Source: Alloalcanivorax xenomutans | Lineage (GTDB): Bacteria > Pseudomonadota > Gammaproteobacteria > Pseudomonadales > Alcanivoracaceae | Assembly: GCF_900217905.1 (NCBI RefSeq) | Contig: NZ_OBMO01000025.1 | Location: forward strand, 1 to 62,878 | DNA length: 62,878 nt | Reading direction: 5' to 3' | Shown here: piece after piece, positions 8,550 to 16,805 of the stretch | Position numbering within the stretch: position 1 is the stretch's first letter | Layout: the number at the start of each line of letters is the position of its first letter | Position numbers and translations under genes: made by a program | The notes under the pieces: model-generated | What the model was told of the DNA's origin: nothing | Database searches by the model: none | Seen by the model: the letters and a program-made list of their open reading frames with translations, nothing else

Positions 8550-9443
8550 ATGTCCCTCAAATCCATGCTCATCCAGGCGCTCGGTGGCGGCCTGCTGGCG
8601 TTGAGCGCCCTCACGGCCCAGGCGGCACCGCTGCATCTGGATGTGTATAACCCCGGCGAGGCGTCGGTGTTTCCGGTGACCTCCACTTTGATCACCGGCG
8701 AACGCGAAGCACTGCTGATCGACGCTCAGTTCCAGCGCGACGACGCTCAGGCTCTGGTGGACAAGATCCGGGCCAGCGGCAAGACACTGACCACCATCTA
8801 CATCAGCCATAGCGATCCTGATTATTACTTCGGCCTGGACCTGATCCATGCGGCATTCCCGGCGGCCAAACTTCTCGCCACCGGTGAGACCCGCGCCAAG
8901 ATTCTGGCCAACAAGGACCGTAAATTGGAGTACTGGGGGCCAATCCTGAAAGACAACGCGCCACGGCAAATTATTGTGCCGGACGCCATGGAAGGCGATC
9001 GGCTGGCACTGGAAGGTAAGTCACTGAACGTGATCGGCCTCAACGGGCCCGCCCCCGAGCGCACCGTGCTGTGGATCCCATCCCTTAAAACGGTGCTCGG
9101 CGGCGTACCGGTCTCGGCCAACATTCACGTGTGGATCGCCGATACGCAAACGGAAACATCACGCAGTAACTGGCTGACCCTGCTCGAACAACTGCAAGCA
9201 CTGAACCCGGATCAGGTCATCCCCGGCCACTACCTGCCCAACGCCGATGGCACCTCGCCCTTCGACGGCCAGGCCCTGGCGTTTACCCGTGATTATCTCA
9301 CTGCCTTCGAGAGCGAAGCAGCCCGCGCCGACAATGCGGCCGACCTGATCACCGCCATGCAACGACGTTACCCAACCCTTGAGGACAGCAGTTCCCTGGA
9401 ACTCAGCGCCAAGGTGATCAAGGGAGAGATGAGCTGGCCCTGA
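8550..9443 (+). CDS. Exported metallo-beta-lactamase-fold hydrolase with altered metal motif
   Basis: This is 297 aa with a signal peptide ending at about AQA (residues 23-25). The MBL fold is recognisable, but the canonical HxHxDH reads H87-S-D89-P-D91-Y92-YFG. The second histidine is thus Asp and the final histidine is Tyr. A later histidine in VIPGHYLP fits the third metal-ligand strand. It is probably periplasmic. It is divergent from a LysR gene that probably controls it. Whether it binds two metals, one, or none is open, and the substrate is unknown. Confidence 0.82.
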   Translation: MSLKSMLIQALGGGLLALSALTAQAAPLHLDVYNPGEASVFPVTSTLITGEREALLIDAQFQRDDAQALVDKIRASGKTLTTIYISHSDPDYYFGLDLIHAAFPAAKLLATGETRAKILANKDRKLEYWGPILKDNAPRQIIVPDAMEGDRLALEGKSLNVIGLNGPAPERTVLWIPSLKTVLGGVPVSANIHVWIADTQTETSRSNWLTLLEQLQALNPDQVIPGHYLPNADGTSPFDGQALAFTRDYLTAFESEAARADNAADLITAMQRRYPTLEDSSSLELSAKVIKGEMSWP

Positions 9444-9462
9444 TGGGAAGGGATGCTCCGAG

Positions 9463-10629
9463 TCAGTCTGACGGATAGTATCCATTGAAGGGCGGCCTCT
9501 GGATCCACCATCGCGGTGTGTCGGCACGCCGGATCGGACAGCGCACCAGGGCACTGCCGTCAATGCTGATAGTGCGGCCATGCTCATGGCGCAAGACGGC
9601 GGAGGCCTTCCTCCCCGTGGCGCCACCGCGCAAGGCCGCGTCCTGTTCCGGCTTGTCACCACAACGCAGTTGCAGAGTGCTGTGGAATTCACCCGGCGCC
9701 GGCGCCTCCCCCTCGGCCGTGAGCACGGCGCAGTATTGATCGAACCACTGCAGCGCCCCGCCGGACGGCCGCGACAAATCCAGGGACACCCGTTCGTCAG
9801 CGCCGCCACGATCGCACCCTCTGGCCTGGCGCGCGTAAACGCCGTCATAGAACCGGCCCGCCCGTCGCCGGTACGGCTCCGCCGGATCAGGCACTTCATC
9901 GACCCTCTGAACAGACAGTACCTGGCGAATCTCCCGCCGTTCCCGCCGGGTGTCCGCCAGTACCATCGCTTCCACCTTACAGAGGGCGTCCTCGCGGCAA
10001 GCCGCTTTAACCGGGTTCAGGATCGCACTGCCGGCGGGGATAGAGCAGTGATAGTCGCCTTTAATCACCATTCCGGTCTCACCGGAGGCCATCCGCGGAT
10101 AGCCGTAGCACAGCGCCCATTGCAGAGCCTCCGGTTCCACGGTGGGTGTCATCCGTGCCCGAATCGCCGGTGGAATCCGGTCCGCCTCGGAAGGGCAAGG
10201 CTCATACCGGGTGGCGATACGCTCCCCCTCCATATACCAGTCCGCCCCCTGCACGCCCGGCTCCACCCCGGAAGAGAAACAGGCCGCCGCCGGCGCGCCC
10301 CGCGGTGAAATCAGCAACGCCCAACTAACGTCGCCGCCACTGGCCGGGTCGAAGGCATGCATAAGCAGGCCATGGTCCGTTACCAGGATTTTCCCGGCGA
10401 CCCCATCGCGGGTCTCAACCAGAAGGGCCTGGCGAATGCCGGGATCTTCCACCGCCGCGGTGACCGCGGCTTCCACCAAGGGGGCATCCAGGAAGGAGGC
10501 GCCGTCGACGTCATCCCACGGATACCGGCCCGCGTAACGATCCAGGGCCGCCGCCGTATCCGCGCTGCCAACAGCGGGCAGCACCATTAACGTGGCGGCC
10601 GCCACCGCCAGCCATTTCCTTTGATTCAT
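9463..10629 (-). CDS. Exported protein of unknown function
   Basis: This 388-residue protein has a clear Sec signal peptide (about residues 1-23, ending VGSADTA). The mature part has several spaced cysteines (ACFSSG, YEPCPSE, ACREDALC) that could form disulfides in the periplasm. I do not recognise the family. Its start overlaps the stop of the upstream membrane-protein gene by ATGA, so the two are coupled and probably act together in the envelope. Confidence 0.75.
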   Translation of the reverse strand: MNQRKWLAVAAATLMVLPAVGSADTAAALDRYAGRYPWDDVDGASFLDAPLVEAAVTAAVEDPGIRQALLVETRDGVAGKILVTDHGLLMHAFDPASGGDVSWALLISPRGAPAAACFSSGVEPGVQGADWYMEGERIATRYEPCPSEADRIPPAIRARMTPTVEPEALQWALCYGYPRMASGETGMVIKGDYHCSIPAGSAILNPVKAACREDALCKVEAMVLADTRRERREIRQVLSVQRVDEVPDPAEPYRRRAGRFYDGVYARQARGCDRGGADERVSLDLSRPSGGALQWFDQYCAVLTAEGEAPAPGEFHSTLQLRCGDKPEQDAALRGGATGRKASAVLRHEHGRTISIDGSALVRCPIRRADTPRWWIQRPPFNGYYPSD

Positions 10630-11129
10630 GCCGGGTGCCCCTTTTTCCGCCCAGATCCGCTTTCACCGCGCGCCTTGCGCAACAGAATACCGCCGACAAT
10701 CAACCCCACGGCGCCGATCACCGTGTAAGGCAACGCCATGGCCAGCAGCCAGAACCAGAATGCGGTGGAGGCATCACTTTCCGCCCGGGAGCCGGGGTTG
10801 ATCAGGGCTCCGAGGTCCAGCCCCGAAAACAACAGAGTGGAAACGATGTTCAGCAGCAACACCGCGCCCAGTATCACCAGCCCCCAGCCGATCAGCCGTT
10901 TCATCACGGAGATCCGCGCCAGCCATACGGCGCTGGCAACGGCCACTACCAGTTGAATCACCAGCGCCGCGATGATCACGTAATGGAACGCCGTGGGATC
11001 CTCGGCCAGCCACTGGGGCTCGGCACCAAGAACGGGAGAGAGGAAGGGAGCGACAATGCCAAAACTGACCCGCCCGATGACAACACCGAAAAGAATCCCC
11101 GCCAGCCACCTGATCCATGTGGATTTCAT
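10626..11129 (-). CDS. Small integral membrane protein, unknown function
   Basis: The protein is 167 aa with four predicted hydrophobic helices (about 5-27, 45-70, 78-100 and 125-150) and a basic C-terminal tail. The start is placed at MKSTWIRWLAG (11129), just before the first helix, rather than at an upstream in-frame ATG. Its stop overlaps the start of the exported protein gene by 4 bp. No family is recognised. Confidence 0.65.
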   Translation of the reverse strand: MKSTWIRWLAGILFGVVIGRVSFGIVAPFLSPVLGAEPQWLAEDPTAFHYVIIAALVIQLVVAVASAVWLARISVMKRLIGWGLVILGAVLLLNIVSTLLFSGLDLGALINPGSRAESDASTAFWFWLLAMALPYTVIGAVGLIVGGILLRKARGESGSGRKKGHPA

Positions 11130-11291
11130 TCGGTCCCTGCCTTGTTTGTAAAAGCCGATGGGCGATATCGGGTTTGGCACGCAATCGCACCCGGCCAATA
11201 GTAAACGGATGTGGTCGGACGCACCAAGCATATTGAGCGCCGTACCGGCGGTGGCGAACGCCCTTTTCGCGGGCGGGGGTCGGCCGGGATT

Positions 11292-11332
11292 TTGACCAGG
11301 ATCAACTCTCCCGCCATCCGCTGGCGTACTGT
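11292..11332 (+). promoter_or_regulatory. Anr/FNR-type box and -10 element upstream of the UspA gene
   Basis: TTGACCAGGATCAA (11292-11305) matches the FNR/Anr consensus TTGAT-N4-ATCAA with one change. A -10-like TACTGT follows at 11327-11332, which places the FNR centre about 41 bp upstream of the expected start near 11340. That is the class II activation geometry. It suggests low-oxygen induction of the universal stress gene, as is common for usp genes in pseudomonads. Confidence 0.65.
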
Positions 11333-11401
11333 CGAATTGTGGCCCCGTGAATGTTCACGGCGCCGTCATCAGCCCCGCCACGCCAGTCGGGAGGAGGTTC
11401 C

Positions 11402-12262
11402 ATGTTCACCACCGCACTTGTCGCCCTGGACCAGTCACCCGCCGCGCCGCCCACGCTGGCCCGTGTGGCGGATCTGAGCAGCTGGGGTATCAAAAAAGTG
11501 ATTCTCACCCATGTGGTGCGAGTCGGGTACAACCAGTTCGCCGCCTACGACCACGGTGAGAATTACCGGGAATGGCTGGAACGCTGCGCCGAACCGCTCA
11601 AGGAAGCCGGCCTCGAAGTAACGGTCTGCGTGCGTATCTCCGGTCTGGTGGCCGATGAGCTGCTGGCCATCGCCGCGGAGTTCAAAGCGGATTTGCTGCT
11701 CATCGGGTCCCGGGCGCACAGTCGCGTCAGCAACCTGTTTCTGGGTAGCGTCGCCCGTGACCTGATCCGCAAGACCACCCTCCCGCTGTTTCTGGAATGG
11801 ATTACCCCCGAAACGGACGACACCGGAACCCAGGGCACGGCTCCCGGCAGGCCGGCGCTGGAGCATGTACTGATGGCCACGGACCTGTCCAAATACGCCA
11901 GCGGCGCGGAAAACCTGCTCCGGGAATTGTCCACCCAGGCCAAGCGCATCGATCTGCTAACCGTGCTAACCCCCGACGGCCTGAATAACACCCCGGCCTT
12001 GCCGGTGATGGCCCTAGCGGCACTGAATCACATTCGTGACTACCTACCCGACGAGGCAGGAGAGGTCAGTGTGCTGACAGAGCGTGGAGCCCCGGCGGAA
12101 ACCATACTGCGCATCGCCGCCGAGCGAGACTGCTCCCTGATCCTTATCGGCAAGCACGGCCAGGGCTGGCTGGAAAGCAAGCTCGTCGGCACGACCGCCA
12201 CCGAAGTCTGCGAAGCGGCGCAGCGCCCGGTGCTGGTGGCGCCCCTGCTGGATCATCAATAG
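11402..12262 (+). CDS. Tandem-domain universal stress protein
   Basis: The protein is 286 aa with two Usp domains. Each carries the ATP-binding loop G-2x-G-9x-G-(S/T): IGSRAHSRVSNLFLGS in the first and IGKHGQGWLESKLVGT in the second. The start at 11402 follows GGGAGGAGG; an in-frame ATG 51 bp upstream would put the Shine-Dalgarno inside the gene. The Anr/FNR-like promoter upstream suggests a role in survival under low oxygen or energy limitation. Confidence 0.92.
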   Translation: MFTTALVALDQSPAAPPTLARVADLSSWGIKKVILTHVVRVGYNQFAAYDHGENYREWLERCAEPLKEAGLEVTVCVRISGLVADELLAIAAEFKADLLLIGSRAHSRVSNLFLGSVARDLIRKTTLPLFLEWITPETDDTGTQGTAPGRPALEHVLMATDLSKYASGAENLLRELSTQAKRIDLLTVLTPDGLNNTPALPVMALAALNHIRDYLPDEAGEVSVLTERGAPAETILRIAAERDCSLILIGKHGQGWLESKLVGTTATEVCEAAQRPVLVAPLLDHQ

Positions 12263-12326
12263 CAACGATGGCGACGCCAGGCAGGTCGATTCTGAACGGG
12301 ATGGCGGCAGGAGCCGGCGGGACCGC

Positions 12327-13388
12327 TCAGCAATCGTATTGAGGTTCCGGGATCCGCAGCGGGCGGTTCAGGATCCTGCTGAGATGGGAGGCGAGATCGT
12401 CCAGTGCGTCCATGTCGCCGTGGGATCCGGAAATACTCAGTTCCCTCTCCATTCCATCAGTGGGTTGAAGGGCGGCGGTCAAGGCGGCGCCACCCCCACC
12501 CTTGGCCGGTCGAAGCTTTTGCAGGCGAAGCGCGACAATGCACTGAGCCGGTATGATGTGCAGCTGCCGCGAGCAAACGATCAAGGCCTTGCGGTCCGGC
12601 GAATGGCCGACCTGACCCAAAAAATTGTCCTGATCCAGAGGAGGCAGGCAAACGAAATCCTGGCCGTAGTCGCCAGGGGCACTGGCCCACAATGCCCTCA
12701 GTGTTGATGCCAGCGCCGTCCCACCCACTTTGTCCAAAGGGGTAAAACCTCTCAACCATTCTCTTTCCTGCACCGTCATCGGGCGACGATAGCCGGGCTC
12801 GATATAAATTGAGCAGGCGGTTTTCAGCCGCCGGTCCCGCTCATGGGCCGGAATGTTCCCGCTCCATCCCGGAGGTTGAAGCTTTGGTGGCCAGACGATC
12901 AGCGAAACACGGGCCGGACCGGCACGCCAGATGGAGGAGACCGTATTGTTGCGTACTCCGATTGGAGCCGGCCCCAGCAGTTCAGCCATGCGACGATGGG
13001 CATGACGAAGGTTGGCGAGGGGATCCGTTTTGATCCAGACGCTCCCGCTGAACCCTTGAGGCACCTGATCGCGCAGCGCTATCCGGGAGAGCTGCGGAGA
13101 GATGGGATAGAGCAAGCCGTCGAGCTCCAAGGGACAAGGCGTGATCGGGCATTGCTCCCAACCGTAAGCGGGATGGTGAACCAGGCCATGGCGGTCAATA
13201 AGATCCTGGCAGCTTGCCCGCCAGGGAAAGCCGATGCGGTCCAGCATATCCTGAATGGCATTGCCCTCCCCCGGAGCCCAGGGCAACTCGAGGTCGGCGG
13301 GTTGCTCTACCACCGGTGGCGTGTCGTCACGCCCTCCGAATAATTCGCGCAGCTTGCGAAGAACATCGGAAAACTCAGGTCTCGTCAT
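12327..13388 (-). CDS. Hypothetical protein, family not recognised
   Basis: The open frame (353 aa from ATG 13388; a GTG 9 bp upstream is an alternative) has no signal peptide or membrane segment. It is rich in Pro, Arg and Leu, with no catalytic motif I can name. The AGGA motif favours the GTG by distance and the ATG by codon. Its codon pattern is that of a real high-GC gene over the whole length. It stands alone beside the WG-repeat lipoprotein gene, in a stretch that looks accessory. Confidence 0.6.
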   Translation of the reverse strand: MTRPEFSDVLRKLRELFGGRDDTPPVVEQPADLELPWAPGEGNAIQDMLDRIGFPWRASCQDLIDRHGLVHHPAYGWEQCPITPCPLELDGLLYPISPQLSRIALRDQVPQGFSGSVWIKTDPLANLRHAHRRMAELLGPAPIGVRNNTVSSIWRAGPARVSLIVWPPKLQPPGWSGNIPAHERDRRLKTACSIYIEPGYRRPMTVQEREWLRGFTPLDKVGGTALASTLRALWASAPGDYGQDFVCLPPLDQDNFLGQVGHSPDRKALIVCSRQLHIIPAQCIVALRLQKLRPAKGGGGAALTAALQPTDGMERELSISGSHGDMDALDDLASHLSRILNRPLRIPEPQYDC

Positions 13389-13674
13389 TGAGGGCACTTC
13401 TTCCTGGGGCGACCGTTACCGGAGATTACCACGGCTGGCGGGTCCACACGGAGTCCGTTGCGGACGTTGGCCCGCTCAGGTGCGCGAATTCCCCTGGCTG
13501 ACGGGGTGTTGTACCCTGCGCGGGCACCCTGTCGGCGCCAACCGTCACCACGGCCTCGCCCTGTGCCAGCGCCGATGCCGACAAAAAATATGCACAATTC
13601 AACAGATCTCAGAAAAACGCCACGGCGCTTCCGCGATAGCACGCCGGCCTTGTTAAGGAAACGAGAGCATTCAA

Positions 13675-15759
13675 ATGGCAAAAACATGGATCAAAGCGCT
13701 TGCTTACAGTTGGCTTATGTTGGTGCTGGGCGCCTGTCAGCAAGAAACGAATGAGACCCTCCTGCGGCAACTGGACCAGGAAATCTCACAGTTTGAATCG
13801 CTCATTGAGCTCACCGACCTGCGCATCGAGCTCAAACCGGCTGAAAGCACGCCCTTCGACGCCTCGAACAATTCTAATTTCGAGGAAACGTTGGCCAATG
13901 AGATAAAGACAGAAACTCTGCAGAACTTCTTTGATTCCTTAAGCGTCGGCATCCGCATCGCCCACCCTTACACGCTTATCAATGTTGATACGGACTTATA
14001 CAAGCTGCAGTCTCTGCTCGGGCACGACAGTTTCTACTTCATGGAACATGCGGACATGACACCCCGGTTCCACCCGACAGAAGTCGTCTACCTGGATGGC
14101 CAACGGGCCAGCGTTACCGATGAGTATGTATCCAAGGCGGCCATCACCGCGAAATACAAAGCGGATTCCCAGATGGAAAATCGGACACCGGCAGAACGAT
14201 GGGTATTGCAGCAATCGCAAGCACGCAGTTCCAGCGACTTCTTCGTACTGACCAAAGCAAAACCCATTACCAGTATCACGTACGATATCTCCCTCCCCTA
14301 CCGCGAAACACGGGTTGGCGATGCCAGTGCCGCCGGCGATACCTTGAGCACGCCGGCCGGCGATATCAAACTGCTGGCGATCACCGGCAATCAGATCCGC
14401 TATCAGATCCCAACCGCGGTGGCCGAGCACATCACCGTCCAGGCGCTATACCAGGATGGGCGTCCACTGAGAAAGCAAGGCTCGAATAGCGCCACCTTGT
14501 ATTCCGGGCAAAAGATCAATGACCTGCGACAAGCCCTGGACGAGATGCGTGGAGCAAGAAAACAGGTGAAGCGCGGCCGGATAACCACCCAGGAAGAATT
14601 GGAAAAATACCTGGAGCCACGCCTTGACGGGCTGCCAGGATTACAGGAGCCAGCACAATACCTGCAAGTTACCGCCACTTACGCGGGCCCGGTCAGCAAA
14701 GTGACCTTCATCATTCCAGAAAGCGATGTGAAGACACTGAACTTTACCAGTACCTACCCGTTGGATACTTGGGAAGAGGAAAAGGAATATCGCGTCGCCG
14801 CCGATTTCGCCACCGGCAAAAACGGCATTATCGACAATGATGGCAACTGGATGGTTGAGCCCGCCATGGATCAGTATTTCCGGATGCTCAACCGTCACTA
14901 CTTTACCGACCAGATCGACAACAGAGAAAACCAGTATCATTTCGACCCGGCGACCGGCCGCTTGAAAAAGGTGGACTACCTCCTGGTGGAAAGTGCGATT
15001 TATCAGGACCGTTACGTGCGCGTCAGCCGGCAAACCAACGGCCCGCGCGGATTGGCCGAGGTAGCGACCGGCAAGGTCGTTTTGCCCATGGAGCACACCA
15101 TGCTCCATTTACAGGATGAGAAATTCTGGATAGCGGGGAAAAACGGCAAGGAAGGCGTGCTTGACTCGGCATTGCGGCAAGTGCTGTCCGCCAGATTCGA
15201 CAATATCGACTTCGACAACGGTTTCTTTCAAGCTCGTCGGGGGAAAACCCTGGACCTGTACGACAGCAAGGGGCGCAACCTTACCCACGGCAAGTACGAC
15301 CACTTCAAACGCTTCTCGGATGGCCGCTTGCTGGCTTCTGTCAGTAGAAAAAATCAGGATGGACTGGTGAGGCAGTACGCCTATTTCCTGGACCGGCAAG
15401 GCAAGGTGGCGATCGATCTCGCCGCCCGCGGTTTTTCCCAAGCCAAAGTCTTTCGCAATGGCCTGGCCGCCGTCCGTGACGCTGAAAGCGAGCGATGGGG
15501 CTTCATCAACCCCGCCGGAAAACTGGTCCTGCCTATGCGCTACAAAGACGTTAGTTTCGGTTTTTTCGAAGCCTCCGGCTATGCGCCGGTGAAGCTGTCC
15601 GACGGCACCAGTGCCCTGATCGACAAGCAGGGTAACGTCATCAAAACGTTCACCGGCAGTTTCAGCCACGTGCGATACGAAGGTGACGATGAAAATCGAT
15701 ATCTGCGGGCGGGAAAGAATTGGTATGACGCCTTTGGCAACCCTGTACACCCTGAGTAG
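13675..15759 (+). CDS. WG-repeat outer-membrane or periplasmic lipoprotein
   Basis: This is 694 aa. The N-terminus is a lipoprotein signal with lipobox LGAC and Cys21 as the acylated residue. The middle part is an unassigned, partly charged domain. The C-terminal half (about 380-690) contains WG-type beta repeats: GKEGVLDSALRQVLSARFDNI, then WGFINPAGKLVLP, then ALIDKQGNVI. These are degenerate but regular. WG repeats are thought to bind proteins at the cell surface. The gene is clearly less GC-rich than its neighbours, which suggests transfer. It has no operon partner. Confidence 0.82.
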   Translation: MAKTWIKALAYSWLMLVLGACQQETNETLLRQLDQEISQFESLIELTDLRIELKPAESTPFDASNNSNFEETLANEIKTETLQNFFDSLSVGIRIAHPYTLINVDTDLYKLQSLLGHDSFYFMEHADMTPRFHPTEVVYLDGQRASVTDEYVSKAAITAKYKADSQMENRTPAERWVLQQSQARSSSDFFVLTKAKPITSITYDISLPYRETRVGDASAAGDTLSTPAGDIKLLAITGNQIRYQIPTAVAEHITVQALYQDGRPLRKQGSNSATLYSGQKINDLRQALDEMRGARKQVKRGRITTQEELEKYLEPRLDGLPGLQEPAQYLQVTATYAGPVSKVTFIIPESDVKTLNFTSTYPLDTWEEEKEYRVAADFATGKNGIIDNDGNWMVEPAMDQYFRMLNRHYFTDQIDNRENQYHFDPATGRLKKVDYLLVESAIYQDRYVRVSRQTNGPRGLAEVATGKVVLPMEHTMLHLQDEKFWIAGKNGKEGVLDSALRQVLSARFDNIDFDNGFFQARRGKTLDLYDSKGRNLTHGKYDHFKRFSDGRLLASVSRKNQDGLVRQYAYFLDRQGKVAIDLAARGFSQAKVFRNGLAAVRDAESERWGFINPAGKLVLPMRYKDVSFGFFEASGYAPVKLSDGTSALIDKQGNVIKTFTGSFSHVRYEGDDENRYLRAGKNWYDAFGNPVHPE

Positions 15760-15797
15760 CTGCGATGATGGCCCACGGGAGGGGCTACGAAACTGCC

Positions 15798-15863
15798 GTG
15801 GGAGCTTACCTGCAAGCGAATCTTGAGGCCCGGAAGCCCATTCGCTTGCAGGCAAGCTCCCAC
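15798..15863. repeat. REP-like palindrome
   Basis: Arms 15798-15821 and 15840-15863 pair over 24 bp with one mismatch, around an 18-nt loop. The arm (GTGGGAGCTTACCTGC, then AAGCGAAT) is almost identical to the one at 57978. It lies 38 bp after the WG-repeat gene stop and may act as its 3' processing hairpin. Confidence 0.8.
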
Positions 15864-15938
15864 AGCGGCGTTGTAGCAACCTCCGAGTTTATGTCTCCAA
15901 GGCCAGAAGAATATACCTGCGCTTGCCAGTTACCTCGA

Positions 15939-16048
15939 AGCGGAGCCGCGTTATGCCTTTGCGGGACCCTGTCGAACAGGGACGTTCGACAGGGAGCCTA
16001 CAGGGGTGTATTCACGGCGTTCCCGCAAAGGCATAACGCGGCTCCGCT
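15939..16048. repeat. Structured intergenic element, copy 1 (conserved 54-nt core)
   Basis: Perfect 28-bp arms (15939-15966 and 16021-16048, starting AGCGGAGCCGCG) enclose a 54-nt core. The core holds an 11-bp stem CCCTGTCGAAC/GTTCGACAGGG with loop AGGGAC, then a linker with GAGCCTACA and GTATTCACGGCGT. Copy 2 at 29590-29695 has the same core length and linker, three compensatory pair changes in the inner stem, and arms of different sequence. The outer arm alone also occurs at 29376-29447 with a short loop. Confidence 0.8.
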
Positions 16049-16133
16049 GTCCTCGATGGAGGAAGGCCCCGACCAAACAAAAGTGGGGTCGCCTAGGCAA
16101 CTGCGACAACGCTTTATGAATCCAGGAAAGAAT

Positions 16134-16209
16134 TGGAGCGGGAAACGAGATTCGAACTCGCGACCCCAACCTTGGCAAGGTTGTGCTCTACCAGCTGAGC
16201 TATTCCCGC
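16134..16209 (-). tRNA. tRNA-Gly (anticodon GCC)
   Basis: Read on the minus strand this is a 76-nt cloverleaf. It starts GCGGGAATAGCTCAGC, has anticodon loop CTTGCCAA with GCC, T-loop GTTCGAATC, acceptor stem GCGGGAA/TTCCCGC, discriminator T, and an encoded CCA (16134-16136). Confidence 0.96.
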
Positions 16210-16236
16210 TTGTCACTGCTTCGCCTTAACGAAATA

Positions 16237-16256
16237 GTGGCGTCCCCTAGGGGAGT
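16237..16256 (-). pseudogene. Duplicated 3' end of tRNA-Glu
   Basis: The 20 bp GTGGCGTCCCCTAGGGGAGT are identical to 16421-16440, the CCA end, acceptor 3' strand and start of the T-arm of the tRNA-Glu gene. The rest of the tRNA is absent. Such a 3'-end copy is what integration of an element at a tRNA gene leaves behind. It could also be a relic of a tandem tRNA-Glu duplication, since the copies are only 184 bp apart. Confidence 0.7.
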
Positions 16257-16421
16257 ATTCACCGCTACGCGGTTCACCCCTTCGGGGCTGTCTCCGCAAG
16301 CGAAGACATTCCGTGTCCCCGGCTTTGCCGGTGACCGGTCGAACCCCACTAATGAAGGTTCGACTCTTGGGTTCCAATCAACGAAGTGCCAGTTCGCGGA
16401 CCGTTACCGAACCCGATTCAG

Positions 16422-16497
16422 TGGCGTCCCCTAGGGGAGTCGAACCCCTGTTACCGCCGTGAAAGGGCGGTGTCCTAGGCCACTAGACGAAGGGGAC
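16422..16497 (-). tRNA. tRNA-Glu (anticodon TTC)
   Basis: Read on the minus strand this is 76 nt. It starts GTCCCCTTCGTCTAGTGGCC, has anticodon loop CTTTCAC with TTC, T-loop GTTCGACTC, acceptor GTCCCCT/AGGGGAC, discriminator G, and an encoded CCA (16422-16424). It lies upstream of tRNA-Gly on the same strand and could be cotranscribed, although 212 bp separate them. Confidence 0.96.
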
Positions 16498-16805
16498 CCG
16501 GACTTGTCGGCCAATCCCGTTGCGGGACTGCCCTGTCAAGCGGCGCGTAGTCTAGGAATCCGGGCCGGCAGCGTCAAGGGGAAATTCCCCCGGTCGACAC
16601 CGTTCGTTCATAATCCGTTCAATCTCGGCGATTCCGACGGTTTTCCCCTGACCGGGCGGTCCCCTGTTGACCCTTCCGCGACACTGCTATATGCCTGTTA
16701 CCCCAGCCGCCCGTCGGATTCACGGGTTGAGATCCGCCTGCGGCCGGCCCACTTTCGAGTGGGCCGCACCAGGCCCAACATCACAATAGAGACCGGGAGA
16801 TCCCA
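16498..16805. other. Gene-free stretch between tRNA-Glu and the GST gene
   Basis: I see no gene, strong hairpin or repeat here. It must contain the promoter of the two tRNA genes (reading left) and of the GST gene (reading right). An AGACCGGGAGA purine stretch just before 16806 is the GST ribosome binding site. Confidence 0.6.

Larger units (their letters stand above)
15760..16133. other. Gene-free stretch with two hairpin repeats
   Basis: This 374-bp gap holds a REP-like hairpin (15798-15863) and the structured element at 15939-16048, both listed separately. Open frames that cross it are translations of these repeats and are not credible genes. It ends at the encoded CCA of tRNA-Gly. Confidence 0.8.

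Noticed and set aside
15939-16048. An integron attC site
   Set aside because: No GTTRRRY core is visible at the ends of the palindrome and no integrase or cassette gene is nearby.
15765-16229. A 154-residue open frame over the repeats before tRNA-Gly
   Set aside because: It translates two hairpin repeats and part of the tRNA gene, so it is not a gene.
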